Assembly: GCA_046347195.1 (NCBI GenBank)
Contig: JAXMGQ010000025.1
Location: forward strand, 8,191-72,190
From: TMP-86 sp046347195
Lineage (GTDB): Bacteria; Pseudomonadota; Gammaproteobacteria; Steroidobacterales; Steroidobacteraceae
DNA length: 64,000 bases
Direction: 5' to 3'
Of the stretch, positions 25,518-33,455 are shown one piece after another (positions within the stretch are counted from its first letter, which is position 1; every line of letters begins with the position of its first letter). The translations under genes were made by a program, and so were the position numbers. The notes under the pieces are model-generated. The model was not told the origin of the DNA. It saw only the letters and a program-made list of their open reading frames with translations, and did no database searches.

Positions 25518-26897
25518 TCAGGGTTCGAAGAAGAACCGCGCGCGGCTCTTCGCAGTCAGTTTCGGATCATCGGTAGCTTGCGCGAGAACCACGAAGTCCT
25601 GCCCACCGTGCCGATCATGCTGCTCGGCGCGCACGCGCACCACCACGGTCTTGACCTCCTCGGGCGCGACCCGCTGGCGCGGCGAGTCGGTGTCGATCTG
25701 CGCGCCGGGCAACCCTCGTGGCTCGAGCACGAACTCGTGGGCATGCTGGTCCTTGTTGATGATGCGCACGGTGAACACGTTCTCGATGCGACCGTCGTTC
25801 AGTTCGCGATACAGTGCATTGCGGTCGCGCAGCACGTCGAGGTCGACGAGCGAGCGCACGCTCACCGCCACGAAGAACCCCACCAACAGCAACGCAAGGC
25901 CCAGCCCGTACAGCAGCACGCGGGGCCGCACGACGTGCGTGCCGGCGCCATCCATTTCGTTCTGCGTGGAGTAGCGTATCAGACCCCGCGGCAGGCCGAC
26001 CTTGTCCATGACCGCATCGCAGGCGTCGATGCAGGCGGCGCAGGCGATGCACTCGTACTGCAGGCCCTTGCGGATGTCGATGCCGGTGGGGCAAGCCTGC
26101 ACGCACACGGTGCAGTCGACGCAGTCGCCCAAGCCCGCCTTCTTGTAGTCGGAGCCGCGCGCCCGCGCGCCGCGGGGTTCACCGCGGTTCACATCGTAGG
26201 AGATGATCAGCGTGTTGCGGTCGAACATCGCACTCTGGAAGCGCGCGTAGGGGCACATGTACAGGCACACCTGCTCGCGCAGGAAGCCGGCGTTGCCGTA
26301 GGTGGCGAAGCCGTAGAACACCACCCAGAACAGCGCCCAGCCGGACAGGCTCCCGGCGAGGATGCCGGCGCCGAGTTCCCGGATGGGCACGAAGAAGCCC
26401 ACGAAGGTGAAGCCCGTCCAGGCGGAAAAGGCGACCCACAGGACCTGCTTGGCGCTCTTGCGCAGGATCTTCTGCGCGTTCCATGGCCCCTTGTCGAGCT
26501 TCATGCGCTGGCCGCGCTTGCCCTCGGTGAGCCGCTCCATCCAGATGAAGGCTTCGGTCCACACCGTCTGCGGGCAGGCATAACCGCACCACAGCCGCCC
26601 GGCGAGCGCGGTGAAGAAGAACAGCGACAGTGCCGCGATCACCAGCAGCCAGGTCAGGAGAAAGAAGTCCTGCGGGAAGAAGGTGAGCCCGAAGATGTAG
26701 AACTTGCGGGCCGGCATGTCGAACAGCAGCGCCTGCCGCCCGGACCAGCGTACCCAGGGCATCAGGTAGAAGAACCCGAGCAGCACGATCATCGCGGCAT
26801 CGCGCAGGCGTGCGAACCGCCCGGTCACCTCGCGGGGATACACCTTCTGGTGGGCGGCGTAGAAGCCCACCTTCTCGACGCCGGCCGGATCGCTCAT
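25518..26897 (-). CDS. ccoG: Cytochrome c oxidase accessory protein CcoG
   Basis: 459-residue membrane ferredoxin-like protein, thought to reduce copper during cbb3 assembly. It has several transmembrane segments with WCGYACPQTVW in the membrane part, two [4Fe-4S] Cys sets (CVDCTVCVQACP and CIACAACIDACD) and an Ig-like C-terminal domain. ATG at 26897 is chosen (MSDPAGVEKVGFYAAHQ); it overlaps the stop of the upstream 2-TM gene by ATGA, and the open frame further up lies over that gene and has no family match. Confidence 0.95.
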   Translation of the reverse strand: MSDPAGVEKVGFYAAHQKVYPREVTGRFARLRDAAMIVLLGFFYLMPWVRWSGRQALLFDMPARKFYIFGLTFFPQDFFLLTWLLVIAALSLFFFTALAGRLWCGYACPQTVWTEAFIWMERLTEGKRGQRMKLDKGPWNAQKILRKSAKQVLWVAFSAWTGFTFVGFFVPIRELGAGILAGSLSGWALFWVVFYGFATYGNAGFLREQVCLYMCPYARFQSAMFDRNTLIISYDVNRGEPRGARARGSDYKKAGLGDCVDCTVCVQACPTGIDIRKGLQYECIACAACIDACDAVMDKVGLPRGLIRYSTQNEMDGAGTHVVRPRVLLYGLGLALLLVGFFVAVSVRSLVDLDVLRDRNALYRELNDGRIENVFTVRIINKDQHAHEFVLEPRGLPGAQIDTDSPRQRVAPEEVKTVVVRVRAEQHDRHGGQDFVVLAQATDDPKLTAKSRARFFFEP

Positions 26898-27217
26898 GGC
26901 CGCTGCCGCTTGATCGGTGCTTCGTCCTGGAGCCCGGCCGGTGGGGTGCCGGCCGACAGCAGGTACGCCGTCAGGGTGGATGCGATGAGGCTGAAGATCC
27001 AGAACACGAAGAAGCCGAAGGTGTAGCCCGCGAGCCGGTTGGCCTGCCACTCGGGCGGGATGTCATGGATGCCGAGCAGGGCGGGGTCGAAGAACGCGAA
27101 GAAGAACATGGTCTCGGCGCCTGCGACCAGGAAGGAGGCCCAGGTCACCACACCGATGTGGCGCCACAGACGCTCCTTCCTGCAGGCGCTGCAGTCCCGA
27201 TCAGTTGGGCTGGCCAT
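26894..27217 (-). CDS. Small two-helix membrane protein of the cbb3 cluster
   Basis: 107-residue protein with two hydrophobic helices (VVTWASFLVAGAETMFFFAFF and GFFVFWIFSLIASTLTAYLL). The N terminus carries DCSACRKERLW, a CxxC that could bind metal or redox-cycle. It overlaps ccoP by 17 bp and ccoG by 4 bp, so it is an integral part of the operon. I do not recognise a named family; its place suggests a role in cbb3 oxidase assembly. Confidence 0.75.
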   Translation of the reverse strand: MASPTDRDCSACRKERLWRHIGVVTWASFLVAGAETMFFFAFFDPALLGIHDIPPEWQANRLAGYTFGFFVFWIFSLIASTLTAYLLSAGTPPAGLQDEAPIKRQRP

Positions 27218-28118
27218 TCTGCCCGCCAGCGGCCGTCGGCTGCGAGAGGCTCAATACATACGCCGCCAGCAGCCGGACCTTGGTCTCGCCCAGGCGCTCC
27301 AGGTGCGCCGGCATGTGGTTGGTGCGGCCATTGGCGATGGTCTCGCGCAGGTCCTTCACCGAACCCCCGTGCAGCCAGACATCGTCCGTGAGGTTCGGCG
27401 CGCCGAGGGCCTGGTTGCCCTTGCCGTCCATGCCGTGGCAGGCCGAGCAGATGGCCTCGAAGCGCGCCTTGCCGGCGGCCGCGGCTTCGGCTGGCGCCTG
27501 CCTGCCGCTCAGGGTCATGACATAGGCGATGACCTGCTCGAGTCCGTCGTTGCCGAGCACCTGGCCCCAGGGCGGCATCACGCCATCGCGTCCGTTGGTG
27601 ATGGTCTGCAGGATGGCCGCTTCGCTCCCGCCCCACAGCCAGTCGTTGTCGGTGAGGTTGGGGAAGCCCTTGGCGCCACGGGCGTCCGAGCCGTGGCAGG
27701 TGGAGCAGTTCAGCGCGAACAGGTTGCGGGCCGTGGCCATGGCCCCCGCATCCTTCGACAGGTCCGCGAGGCTCTTGCCCTCGAACGCGGCGAAACGCTG
27801 CTTGAACGCGGCAGCGGCGGCATCATCCTCGGCCTGCCACTGCTGCTGTGAGGTCCACTTGCCGGCGCCCGCGAAGCTGCCCAGGCCCGGGTACTGCCAG
27901 AGGTACCAGAAGCCGAAGATGATGGTGATGATGAACAGCCACAACCACCAGCGCGGCAACGGGTTGTTGTACTCGGTGAGATCCCCGTCCCACACGTGGG
28001 TGGTCTCCTTGGCCGACTTGCCCTCACCGCTCTTCGCGGTCCACCAGATGAGCCACAGGGTGGCCACGATGTTGACGATGACCCCTACGGCGATGAAGGT
28101 TGAAATACCGGGATTCAT
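27201..28118 (-). CDS. ccoP: Cytochrome cbb3 oxidase dihaem subunit CcoP
   Basis: 305-residue membrane-anchored dihaem cytochrome c. Two N-terminal helices are followed by the conserved HVWDGDLTEYNNPLPRWW, then two haem domains with CSTCH and CSACH and distal Met-containing segments (GVMPPWG, NHMPAH). It takes electrons from the bc1 complex or soluble cytochromes and passes them to CcoO. Its start overlaps ccoQ by ATGA. Length is normal. Confidence 0.95.
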   Translation of the reverse strand: MNPGISTFIAVGVIVNIVATLWLIWWTAKSGEGKSAKETTHVWDGDLTEYNNPLPRWWLWLFIITIIFGFWYLWQYPGLGSFAGAGKWTSQQQWQAEDDAAAAAFKQRFAAFEGKSLADLSKDAGAMATARNLFALNCSTCHGSDARGAKGFPNLTDNDWLWGGSEAAILQTITNGRDGVMPPWGQVLGNDGLEQVIAYVMTLSGRQAPAEAAAAGKARFEAICSACHGMDGKGNQALGAPNLTDDVWLHGGSVKDLRETIANGRTNHMPAHLERLGETKVRLLAAYVLSLSQPTAAGGQNGQPN

Positions 28119-28279
28119 GATTGCGAGTTCCTCGACACCTGATTCGACTCATCCTCGAGAGGCACCCTGGCCAGCGCATCGAACGTGCTCTTGCGCCGCT
28201 TGCCGAACGCCCACCACGTGAAGGCGATGAACAGCAGCATCAGCAGCAGCGTGATGATGCCGCGCACCGTGCCGATCAC
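28115..28279 (-). CDS. ccoQ: Cytochrome cbb3 oxidase subunit CcoQ
   Basis: 54-residue single-helix protein (GIITLLLMLLFIAFTWWAF) followed by the charged GKRRKSTFDALARVPLEDE, typical of CcoQ/FixQ. It stabilises the core complex. GTG start at 28279 overlaps the ccoO stop and its own stop overlaps the ccoP start, both by four bases. Confidence 0.92.
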   Translation of the reverse strand: MIGTVRGIITLLLMLLFIAFTWWAFGKRRKSTFDALARVPLEDESNQVSRNSQS

Positions 28280-28884
28280 GGCTTGGCCTCACCGTGGTAC
28301 TTCAGGCCCTGCAGGTAGGCGACCAGCGCGTCCAGCTCGGTGTGGTCCTTGACCACGCCCGCCGCATCGCTGATCTCCTGGTCCGTGTACGGCGCACCCA
28401 GGATGCGCAGCGTGCGCATCTTCCTGGCCACCAGCTCGCCATCGACGGTGGCCTTGGCCAGCCACGGGAAACCCGGCATGTTCGACTCGGGCACCACATC
28501 GCGCGGATTGTTCAGATGGATGCGTTGCCACTGGTCGGAGTAGCGGCCGCCCACGCGGGCGAGGTCGGGGCCCGTGCGCTTGGAGCCGAACTGGAAGGGG
28601 TGGTCGTACACCGACTCGCCGGCGAGCGAGTAGTGGCCGTAGCGCTCGGTCTCCGCGTGCAGCGGGCGCACCATCTGCGAGTGGCAGTTGTAGCAGCCCT
28701 CGCGCACGTAGACATCGCGCCCGGCGAGCTCCAGCGCACCATAGGGCTTCACGCCCGGCGATGGCTGCACCACCGAGGCCTGCGAGTACAGCGGCACGAT
28801 CTCCACCAGCCCGCCCACGCTGATCACCAGGGCGATCAGCACGCCGAGGAGCCAGGATTTCCTTTCTACTGTTTCATGACTCAT
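28276..28884 (-). CDS. ccoO: Cytochrome cbb3 oxidase monohaem subunit CcoO
   Basis: 202-residue membrane-anchored cytochrome c. An N-terminal helix (LLGVLIALVISVGGLVEIV) is followed by the single haem site CYNCHSQ (Cys64, Cys67, His68) and the conserved GPDLARVGGRYSDQWQ and ESNMPGFPWL with the Met ligand. It delivers electrons to the catalytic subunit CcoN, encoded 19 bp upstream. Confidence 0.96.
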   Translation of the reverse strand: MSHETVERKSWLLGVLIALVISVGGLVEIVPLYSQASVVQPSPGVKPYGALELAGRDVYVREGCYNCHSQMVRPLHAETERYGHYSLAGESVYDHPFQFGSKRTGPDLARVGGRYSDQWQRIHLNNPRDVVPESNMPGFPWLAKATVDGELVARKMRTLRILGAPYTDQEISDAAGVVKDHTELDALVAYLQGLKYHGEAKP

Positions 28885-28903
28885 CTGGGTATCTCTCTCT
28901 GGC

Positions 28904-30355
28904 TCAGACTGCGGGAGCCGCGACCGGCACCGACACCGGGCTCTTCGAGCCGATGGTCTTCAACACGTTGTAGAACATGATCAGCATGCCCGTGAGGAAC
29001 AGCGTTCCGCCGACCAGGCGCACCGCGTAGAACGGATAGGTGTTCTTCAGCGACTCGACGAAGGTGTAGGTGAGCGTGCCGTCCGGGTTCACCGCGCGCC
29101 ACATCAGGCCCTGCATGACGCCGGCGATCCACATCGCGGCGATGTACAGCACCACGCCGATGGTGGCGATCCAGAAGTGCAGGTCGATGAGCTTGACCGA
29201 GAACATCTGCTTCTCGCCCCACAACTTCGGGATCAGCGCGTACATCGTGCCGATGGTCATGAAGGCCACCCAGCCGAGCGCGCCCGAGTGCACGTGGCCG
29301 ATGGTCCAGTCGGTGTAGTGCGAGAGCGCGTTCACCGTCTTGATCGACATCATCGGGCCTTCGAAGGTCGACATGCCGTAGAAGGACATCGCCACGATCA
29401 TGAACTTGAGGATCGGGTCGGTGCGCAGTTTGTGCCACGCGCCCGAGATGGTCATGATGCCGTTGATCATGCCGCCCCAGGACGGCGCCAGCAGGATCAG
29501 CGAGAACACCATGCCGATGGACTGCGCCCAGTCGGGGAGCGAGGTGTAGTGCAGGTGGTGCGGACCGGCCCACATGTAGATGGAGATCAGCGCCCAGAAG
29601 TGCACGATCGACAGCCGGTAGGAGTAGATCGGCCGGCCGGCCTGCTTCGGGATGAAGTAGTACATCATCCCGAGGAAGGCGGCGGTCAGGAAGAAGCCCA
29701 CCGCGTTGTGGCCGTACCACCACTGCACCATCGCATCCACGACACCGGCGTAGATGTCATAGGACTTGGTCAGCGTCACCGGGATCGCCAGGTTGTTGAA
29801 GATGTGCAGCACCGCGATGGTGATGATGTACGCCGCGAAGAACCAGTTCGCGACGTAGATGTGCTTGACCTTGCGGATGGCCATGGTGCCGAAGAACACG
29901 ATGGCGTAGGCCACCCACACCACGGTGATCAACAGGTCGATGGGCCACTCGAGCTCGGCGTACTCCTTGCTCTGGGTGATGCCCAGCGGCAGGGTGATGG
30001 CGGCCAGCACGATGACGACCTGCCAGCCCCAGAAGGTGAACGCGGCGAGCTTGTCGGAAAACAGCCGCGCGTGGCAGGTGCGCTGCACGACGTAGTACGA
30101 GGCCGCGAACAACCCGCTGCCGCCGAAGGCGAAGATCACCGCATTGGTGTGCAGGGGGCGCAGGCGGCCGTAGCTGAGGTACGGCAGGCCGAAGTTGAGG
30201 TCCGGCCAGATGAGCTGTGCGGCGATGATCACGCCCACGAGCATGCCGACGATGCCCCAGACCACGGTCATGATGGCGAACTGACGCACCACCTTGTCGT
30301 TGTAGACCACAGGGGCTCCCTGCGTGGAGACGGAAGCGCTCGACATCTGGTTCAT
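28904..30355 (-). CDS. ccoN: Cytochrome cbb3 oxidase catalytic subunit CcoN
   Basis: 483-residue haem-copper oxidase subunit with about twelve helices. Conserved pieces include LRPLHTNAVIFAFGG (haem b ligand), WWYGHNAVGFFLTAAFLGMMYYF (CuB His and cross-linked Tyr region), WAGPHHLHYTSLPDW (CuB histidines) and GHVHSGALGW (haem ligands). It reduces oxygen at high affinity under low oxygen and pumps protons. First gene of the operon. The 134 bp before it are shared with hemN; I could not find a convincing FNR/Anr box there. Confidence 0.96.
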   Translation of the reverse strand: MNQMSSASVSTQGAPVVYNDKVVRQFAIMTVVWGIVGMLVGVIIAAQLIWPDLNFGLPYLSYGRLRPLHTNAVIFAFGGSGLFAASYYVVQRTCHARLFSDKLAAFTFWGWQVVIVLAAITLPLGITQSKEYAELEWPIDLLITVVWVAYAIVFFGTMAIRKVKHIYVANWFFAAYIITIAVLHIFNNLAIPVTLTKSYDIYAGVVDAMVQWWYGHNAVGFFLTAAFLGMMYYFIPKQAGRPIYSYRLSIVHFWALISIYMWAGPHHLHYTSLPDWAQSIGMVFSLILLAPSWGGMINGIMTISGAWHKLRTDPILKFMIVAMSFYGMSTFEGPMMSIKTVNALSHYTDWTIGHVHSGALGWVAFMTIGTMYALIPKLWGEKQMFSVKLIDLHFWIATIGVVLYIAAMWIAGVMQGLMWRAVNPDGTLTYTFVESLKNTYPFYAVRLVGGTLFLTGMLIMFYNVLKTIGSKSPVSVPVAAPAV

Positions 30356-30489
30356 CCTCGGTTTTTTGGGGATTGTCGGATCGTTTGCATGCTAGGGAGT
30401 GCCGCCTGCAGCCGGTATACGGATCCCCCGCCCGCACTTAAGGAAAAGTCCATATATGATGCACTGGCCACGGGCCGGAAGCTTGCACC

Positions 30490-31875
30490 ATGGACGTCAT
30501 ATTCGATGCGGATCTGATGCGCCGCTATGACCGCGAGGGTCCCCGCTACACCTCGTATCCGACCGCGCTGCAGTTCCACGAGGGGCTGAGCGTCGCGGAT
30601 TACGACCGCGCGGCGCGCGAAAGCGCGGGCGCACGCCGCGGCGACCCGCTGTCGATCTACGTCCACATCCCGTTCTGCTACAGCCCCTGTTTCTATTGCG
30701 CCTGCAACAAGGTCATCACCCGCCAGGTTCAACGTGCGGATCCCTATCTGCGGCAACTGAAGACCGAGATCGGGTTGCGAAGCGGCTTCTTCGACCGCTC
30801 GCGGCGCATCGAGCAGCTCCACCTGGGTGGGGGCACCCCCACCTTCCTGCCGCAGCAGCACATGAGCGCGCTGATGGAAGCCCTCGCGAGCCACTTCCAG
30901 CTCATCGACGCCGCGGATCGTGACTACTCCATCGAGATCGACCCGCGAACCGTGACCCGGCCGTCCATCCGCCAGCTCATGGACCTGGGGTTCAACCGCA
31001 TCAGCCTGGGCGTGCAGGATTTCGATCCTGAAGTCCAGGCTGCGGTCAACCGTATCCAATCGGTGGATCTCGTCGCCGGCATCCTGGAAGAGGCGCGATT
31101 ACAGGGACTCAAGTCGATCAACTTCGACCTCATCTACGGCCTGCCGAAGCAGTCCCTGAAAAGCTTCGAGTCGACGCTCGACGAGGTCATCCGGCTGCGC
31201 CCCGACCGCTTGGCGGTCTACGGCTATGCGCACATGCCGAGGCTGTTCAAGCCACAGCGCCAGATCCACGAGCCGGACCTGCCCGATGCCGCGCTGCGGC
31301 TCTCGCTCCTGCAACTGGCGATCGGCAAGCTCACCGCCGCCGGTTACGACTACATCGGCATGGATCACTTCGCGCTGCCCGACGACTCGCTGGCCCGGGC
31401 GCAGCGCAACGGCACGATGCATCGCACCTTCCAGGGGTACACCACGCATGCCAGCCGCGACCTGGTCAGCTTCGGCGTGAGCGCCATCGGCCAGGTGGGC
31501 AATCTGTACGTGCAAAACCACAAGCACCTCGTGGCCTATGGCGCCGCGCTGGATCGCGGCGTGCTGCCGCAACATCGGGGCGTCGTCGCCACGGCCGACG
31601 ATGTGATCCGGCGCGACGTGATCCAGCGGATCATGTGCCATGGGCAGCTCGATTTCGATGCCGTGGAGCGGGCGCACCACATCGACTTTCACACCTATTT
31701 CCTCGCCGAGCAGCCGCGGGTGCGCACGCTCGCCCAGGATGGGCTCGTGGAGCTGAAGGAGCGGAGCCTCGCGCTCACGCCGCGCGGCCGACTGCTGATG
31801 CGCAACGTCGCCATGGCCTTCGACGCTTATCTTGCGCGGCGCACCGCGCCCGTGGTGCAGTCGCGCGTCATCTGA
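30490..31875 (+). CDS. hemN: Oxygen-independent coproporphyrinogen III oxidase HemN
   Basis: 461-residue radical SAM enzyme that converts coproporphyrinogen III to protoporphyrinogen IX without oxygen, for haem synthesis. The cluster motif is CYSPCFYC in YVHIPFCYSP, followed by CNK, and LHLGGGTPTFL, ISLGVQDFD and DLIYGLPKQS are the usual family blocks. The C-terminal HemN domain is present and length is normal. It is divergent from the cbb3 genes, an arrangement common in proteobacteria because both are needed under low oxygen. No strong ribosome-binding site before the ATG. Confidence 0.95.
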   Translation: MDVIFDADLMRRYDREGPRYTSYPTALQFHEGLSVADYDRAARESAGARRGDPLSIYVHIPFCYSPCFYCACNKVITRQVQRADPYLRQLKTEIGLRSGFFDRSRRIEQLHLGGGTPTFLPQQHMSALMEALASHFQLIDAADRDYSIEIDPRTVTRPSIRQLMDLGFNRISLGVQDFDPEVQAAVNRIQSVDLVAGILEEARLQGLKSINFDLIYGLPKQSLKSFESTLDEVIRLRPDRLAVYGYAHMPRLFKPQRQIHEPDLPDAALRLSLLQLAIGKLTAAGYDYIGMDHFALPDDSLARAQRNGTMHRTFQGYTTHASRDLVSFGVSAIGQVGNLYVQNHKHLVAYGAALDRGVLPQHRGVVATADDVIRRDVIQRIMCHGQLDFDAVERAHHIDFHTYFLAEQPRVRTLAQDGLVELKERSLALTPRGRLLMRNVAMAFDAYLARRTAPVVQSRVI

Positions 31876-31894
31876 GCGCGGAGGTTGGGTTCCG

Positions 31895-32878
31895 ATGCAC
31901 GCGATGATGCTGCGCCAGCTGCGCACGCCGCTGGCGTGGACCGAACTGCCCGATCCGGTGCCGGGTGCCGGGGAGATCCTCGTACGGGTGCTGGCCTGCG
32001 GCGTCTGCCGCACTGACCTGCACGTCGTGGACGGGGAGTTGCCGAATCCGCGCCTGCCCATCGTCCCCGGCCACGAGATCGTCGGCCGCGTGGAGTCCTT
32101 GGGGCCCGGCGTGACGGGCCTGTCGATCGGGCAGCGCGTCGGCATCCCCTGGCTGGGCCACACCTGCGGCCATTGTCGCTACTGCCGCGGCGGCCAGGAA
32201 AACCTCTGCGATGAACCCGTGTTCACCGGCTACCAGCGGCACGGAGGCTATGCCACCGCCGCGCTCGCCGATGCCCGCTTCGCCTTTCCGTTGGGGGAGT
32301 CGGGAAGCGATGTGGAGCTGGCGCCGCTCCTGTGCGCCGGGCTCATCGGCTGGCGGGCCCTGCGTATGGCGGGCGATGCCCGTCGGCTGGGGCTGTATGG
32401 TTTCGGCGCGGCGGCGCATGTCATCGCGCAGGTGGCGCGGTGGCAGGGGCGGGATGTCTACGCATTCACGCGCGCGAACGATGCGGCATCCCAGGCCTTC
32501 GCACGCTCGCTGGGCGCCTGCTGGGCGGGAGATTCGGATGCAGCGCCGCCGGAGCCGCTGGATGCGGCCATCCTGTTCGCGCCGGTGGGTGCGTTGGTGC
32601 CGAAGGCGCTGGCGGCGGTGCGAAAAGGGGGTCGCGTGGTCTGCGCGGGCATCCACATGAGCCCGATCCCCTCCTTCGACTATGCGCTGCTGTGGGAGGA
32701 GCGCTCGCTCCTGTCGGTGGCGAACCTCACCCGCCAGGATGGCGTGGAATTTCTCGATCTCGCACCGCGCGTGGGGTTGAAGACACACACGCGGGTGTAT
32801 CCGCTGCGCCAGGCGAACGAGGCACTGGCCGACCTTCGCGCCGGGCGGTTCGACGGCGCCGCGGTGCTGGTGCCGTAG
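31895..32878 (+). CDS. Zinc-dependent alcohol dehydrogenase family protein
   Basis: 327-residue medium-chain dehydrogenase. Catalytic zinc ligands are visible in ACGVCRTDLH (Cys38) and PGHE (His60). The structural zinc has four Cys in CGHCRYCRGGQENLC (91, 94, 97, 105). The nucleotide loop reads YGFGAAAH, with Ala in place of the last Gly of GxGxxG, so cofactor binding may be slightly unusual. ATG at 31895 is preceded by GGAGG and lies 19 bp after the hemN stop, so the two may be co-transcribed. Substrate unknown. Confidence 0.88.
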   Translation: MHAMMLRQLRTPLAWTELPDPVPGAGEILVRVLACGVCRTDLHVVDGELPNPRLPIVPGHEIVGRVESLGPGVTGLSIGQRVGIPWLGHTCGHCRYCRGGQENLCDEPVFTGYQRHGGYATAALADARFAFPLGESGSDVELAPLLCAGLIGWRALRMAGDARRLGLYGFGAAAHVIAQVARWQGRDVYAFTRANDAASQAFARSLGACWAGDSDAAPPEPLDAAILFAPVGALVPKALAAVRKGGRVVCAGIHMSPIPSFDYALLWEERSLLSVANLTRQDGVEFLDLAPRVGLKTHTRVYPLRQANEALADLRAGRFDGAAVLVP

Positions 32879-32888
32879 GGTCGAAAGA

Positions 32889-33455
32889 CTACCAGTAGCG
32901 CACGCGGCCCGTGTCCACGTGCACGAAGTCGGAAGCCGCGTAGTAGCCCACACCGCCCCGTTCCAGCGCACGCGCATAAGTGGCGAGGCGTGAGGTGTCG
33001 AAGCCGGTGAGCCGGATGTCGATGGCCTTGCCCAGCATGTGCTGGCTGTGTTCGGCCACGCCATGCGAGCGGCGATGGAGCATCGCGTTGGTGACCGGCG
33101 AGCGGTAGCCGGAGATGATCTCGAAGGTGGCCTCGCGGTCGGCGGCGGCCTTGAGCGACCACAGGATGTCGAACAACCCGGCATCCATGCTGGTCGCATC
33201 GCCACTGCGGAAGTCGCGCAGCAGGTGGTTCAGCCTTCCCAGCGCATCGGGGACGTACACGGTGCCGTCGAAATAAGTCGCCGAGAGCGACTCGCCCGTG
33301 TGGGTATGCACGAAGCTCAAGGAACGAGGGGCACCGCTCGCCTGCGGTATCGCCCATGCGCGCGAGACCGACAGCCCGCCGATGAGGCCAGCGGCGGCGC
33401 CACGCAGCAGGCGGCGGCGATGCGGGCAGGTCTCATTTGGCGGCCGCTTTGACAT
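32889..33455 (-). CDS. DUF882/MepK-like murein endopeptidase, Tat signal
   Basis: 188-residue peptidase M15-like protein (YcbK/MepK family). A twin-arginine-like start, HRRRLLRGAAAGLIGG, is followed by the zinc-site motifs SGYRSPVTNAML, SQHMLGKAIDIR and DFVHVDTGRVR, with the His and Asp ligands kept. MepK cleaves 3-3 cross-links in peptidoglycan. ATG at 33455 lies inside the end of the upstream L,D-transpeptidase gene (23-bp overlap), so maker and cutter of the same bonds are translationally coupled, the same pairing as ldtD-mepK in E. coli. Confidence 0.88.
   Translation of the reverse strand: MSKRPPNETCPHRRRLLRGAAAGLIGGLSVSRAWAIPQASGAPRSLSFVHTHTGESLSATYFDGTVYVPDALGRLNHLLRDFRSGDATSMDAGLFDILWSLKAAADREATFEIISGYRSPVTNAMLHRRSHGVAEHSQHMLGKAIDIRLTGFDTSRLATYARALERGGVGYYAASDFVHVDTGRVRYW

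Noticed and set aside
23252..25576. 774-codon open frame on the plus strand over ccoI
   Set aside because: Antisense to a well-conserved P-type ATPase; low-complexity Arg/Ala/Gly/His composition and no domain.
26898..27050. N-terminal extension of CcoG
   Set aside because: The extra codons lie over the 2-TM gene, have no family match, and ATG 26897 makes the usual ATGA overlap.
30356..30489. FNR/Anr box between ccoN and hemN
   Set aside because: Expected from biology, but the closest match (around ttgtcggatcgttt) lacks the paired half-sites; not called.
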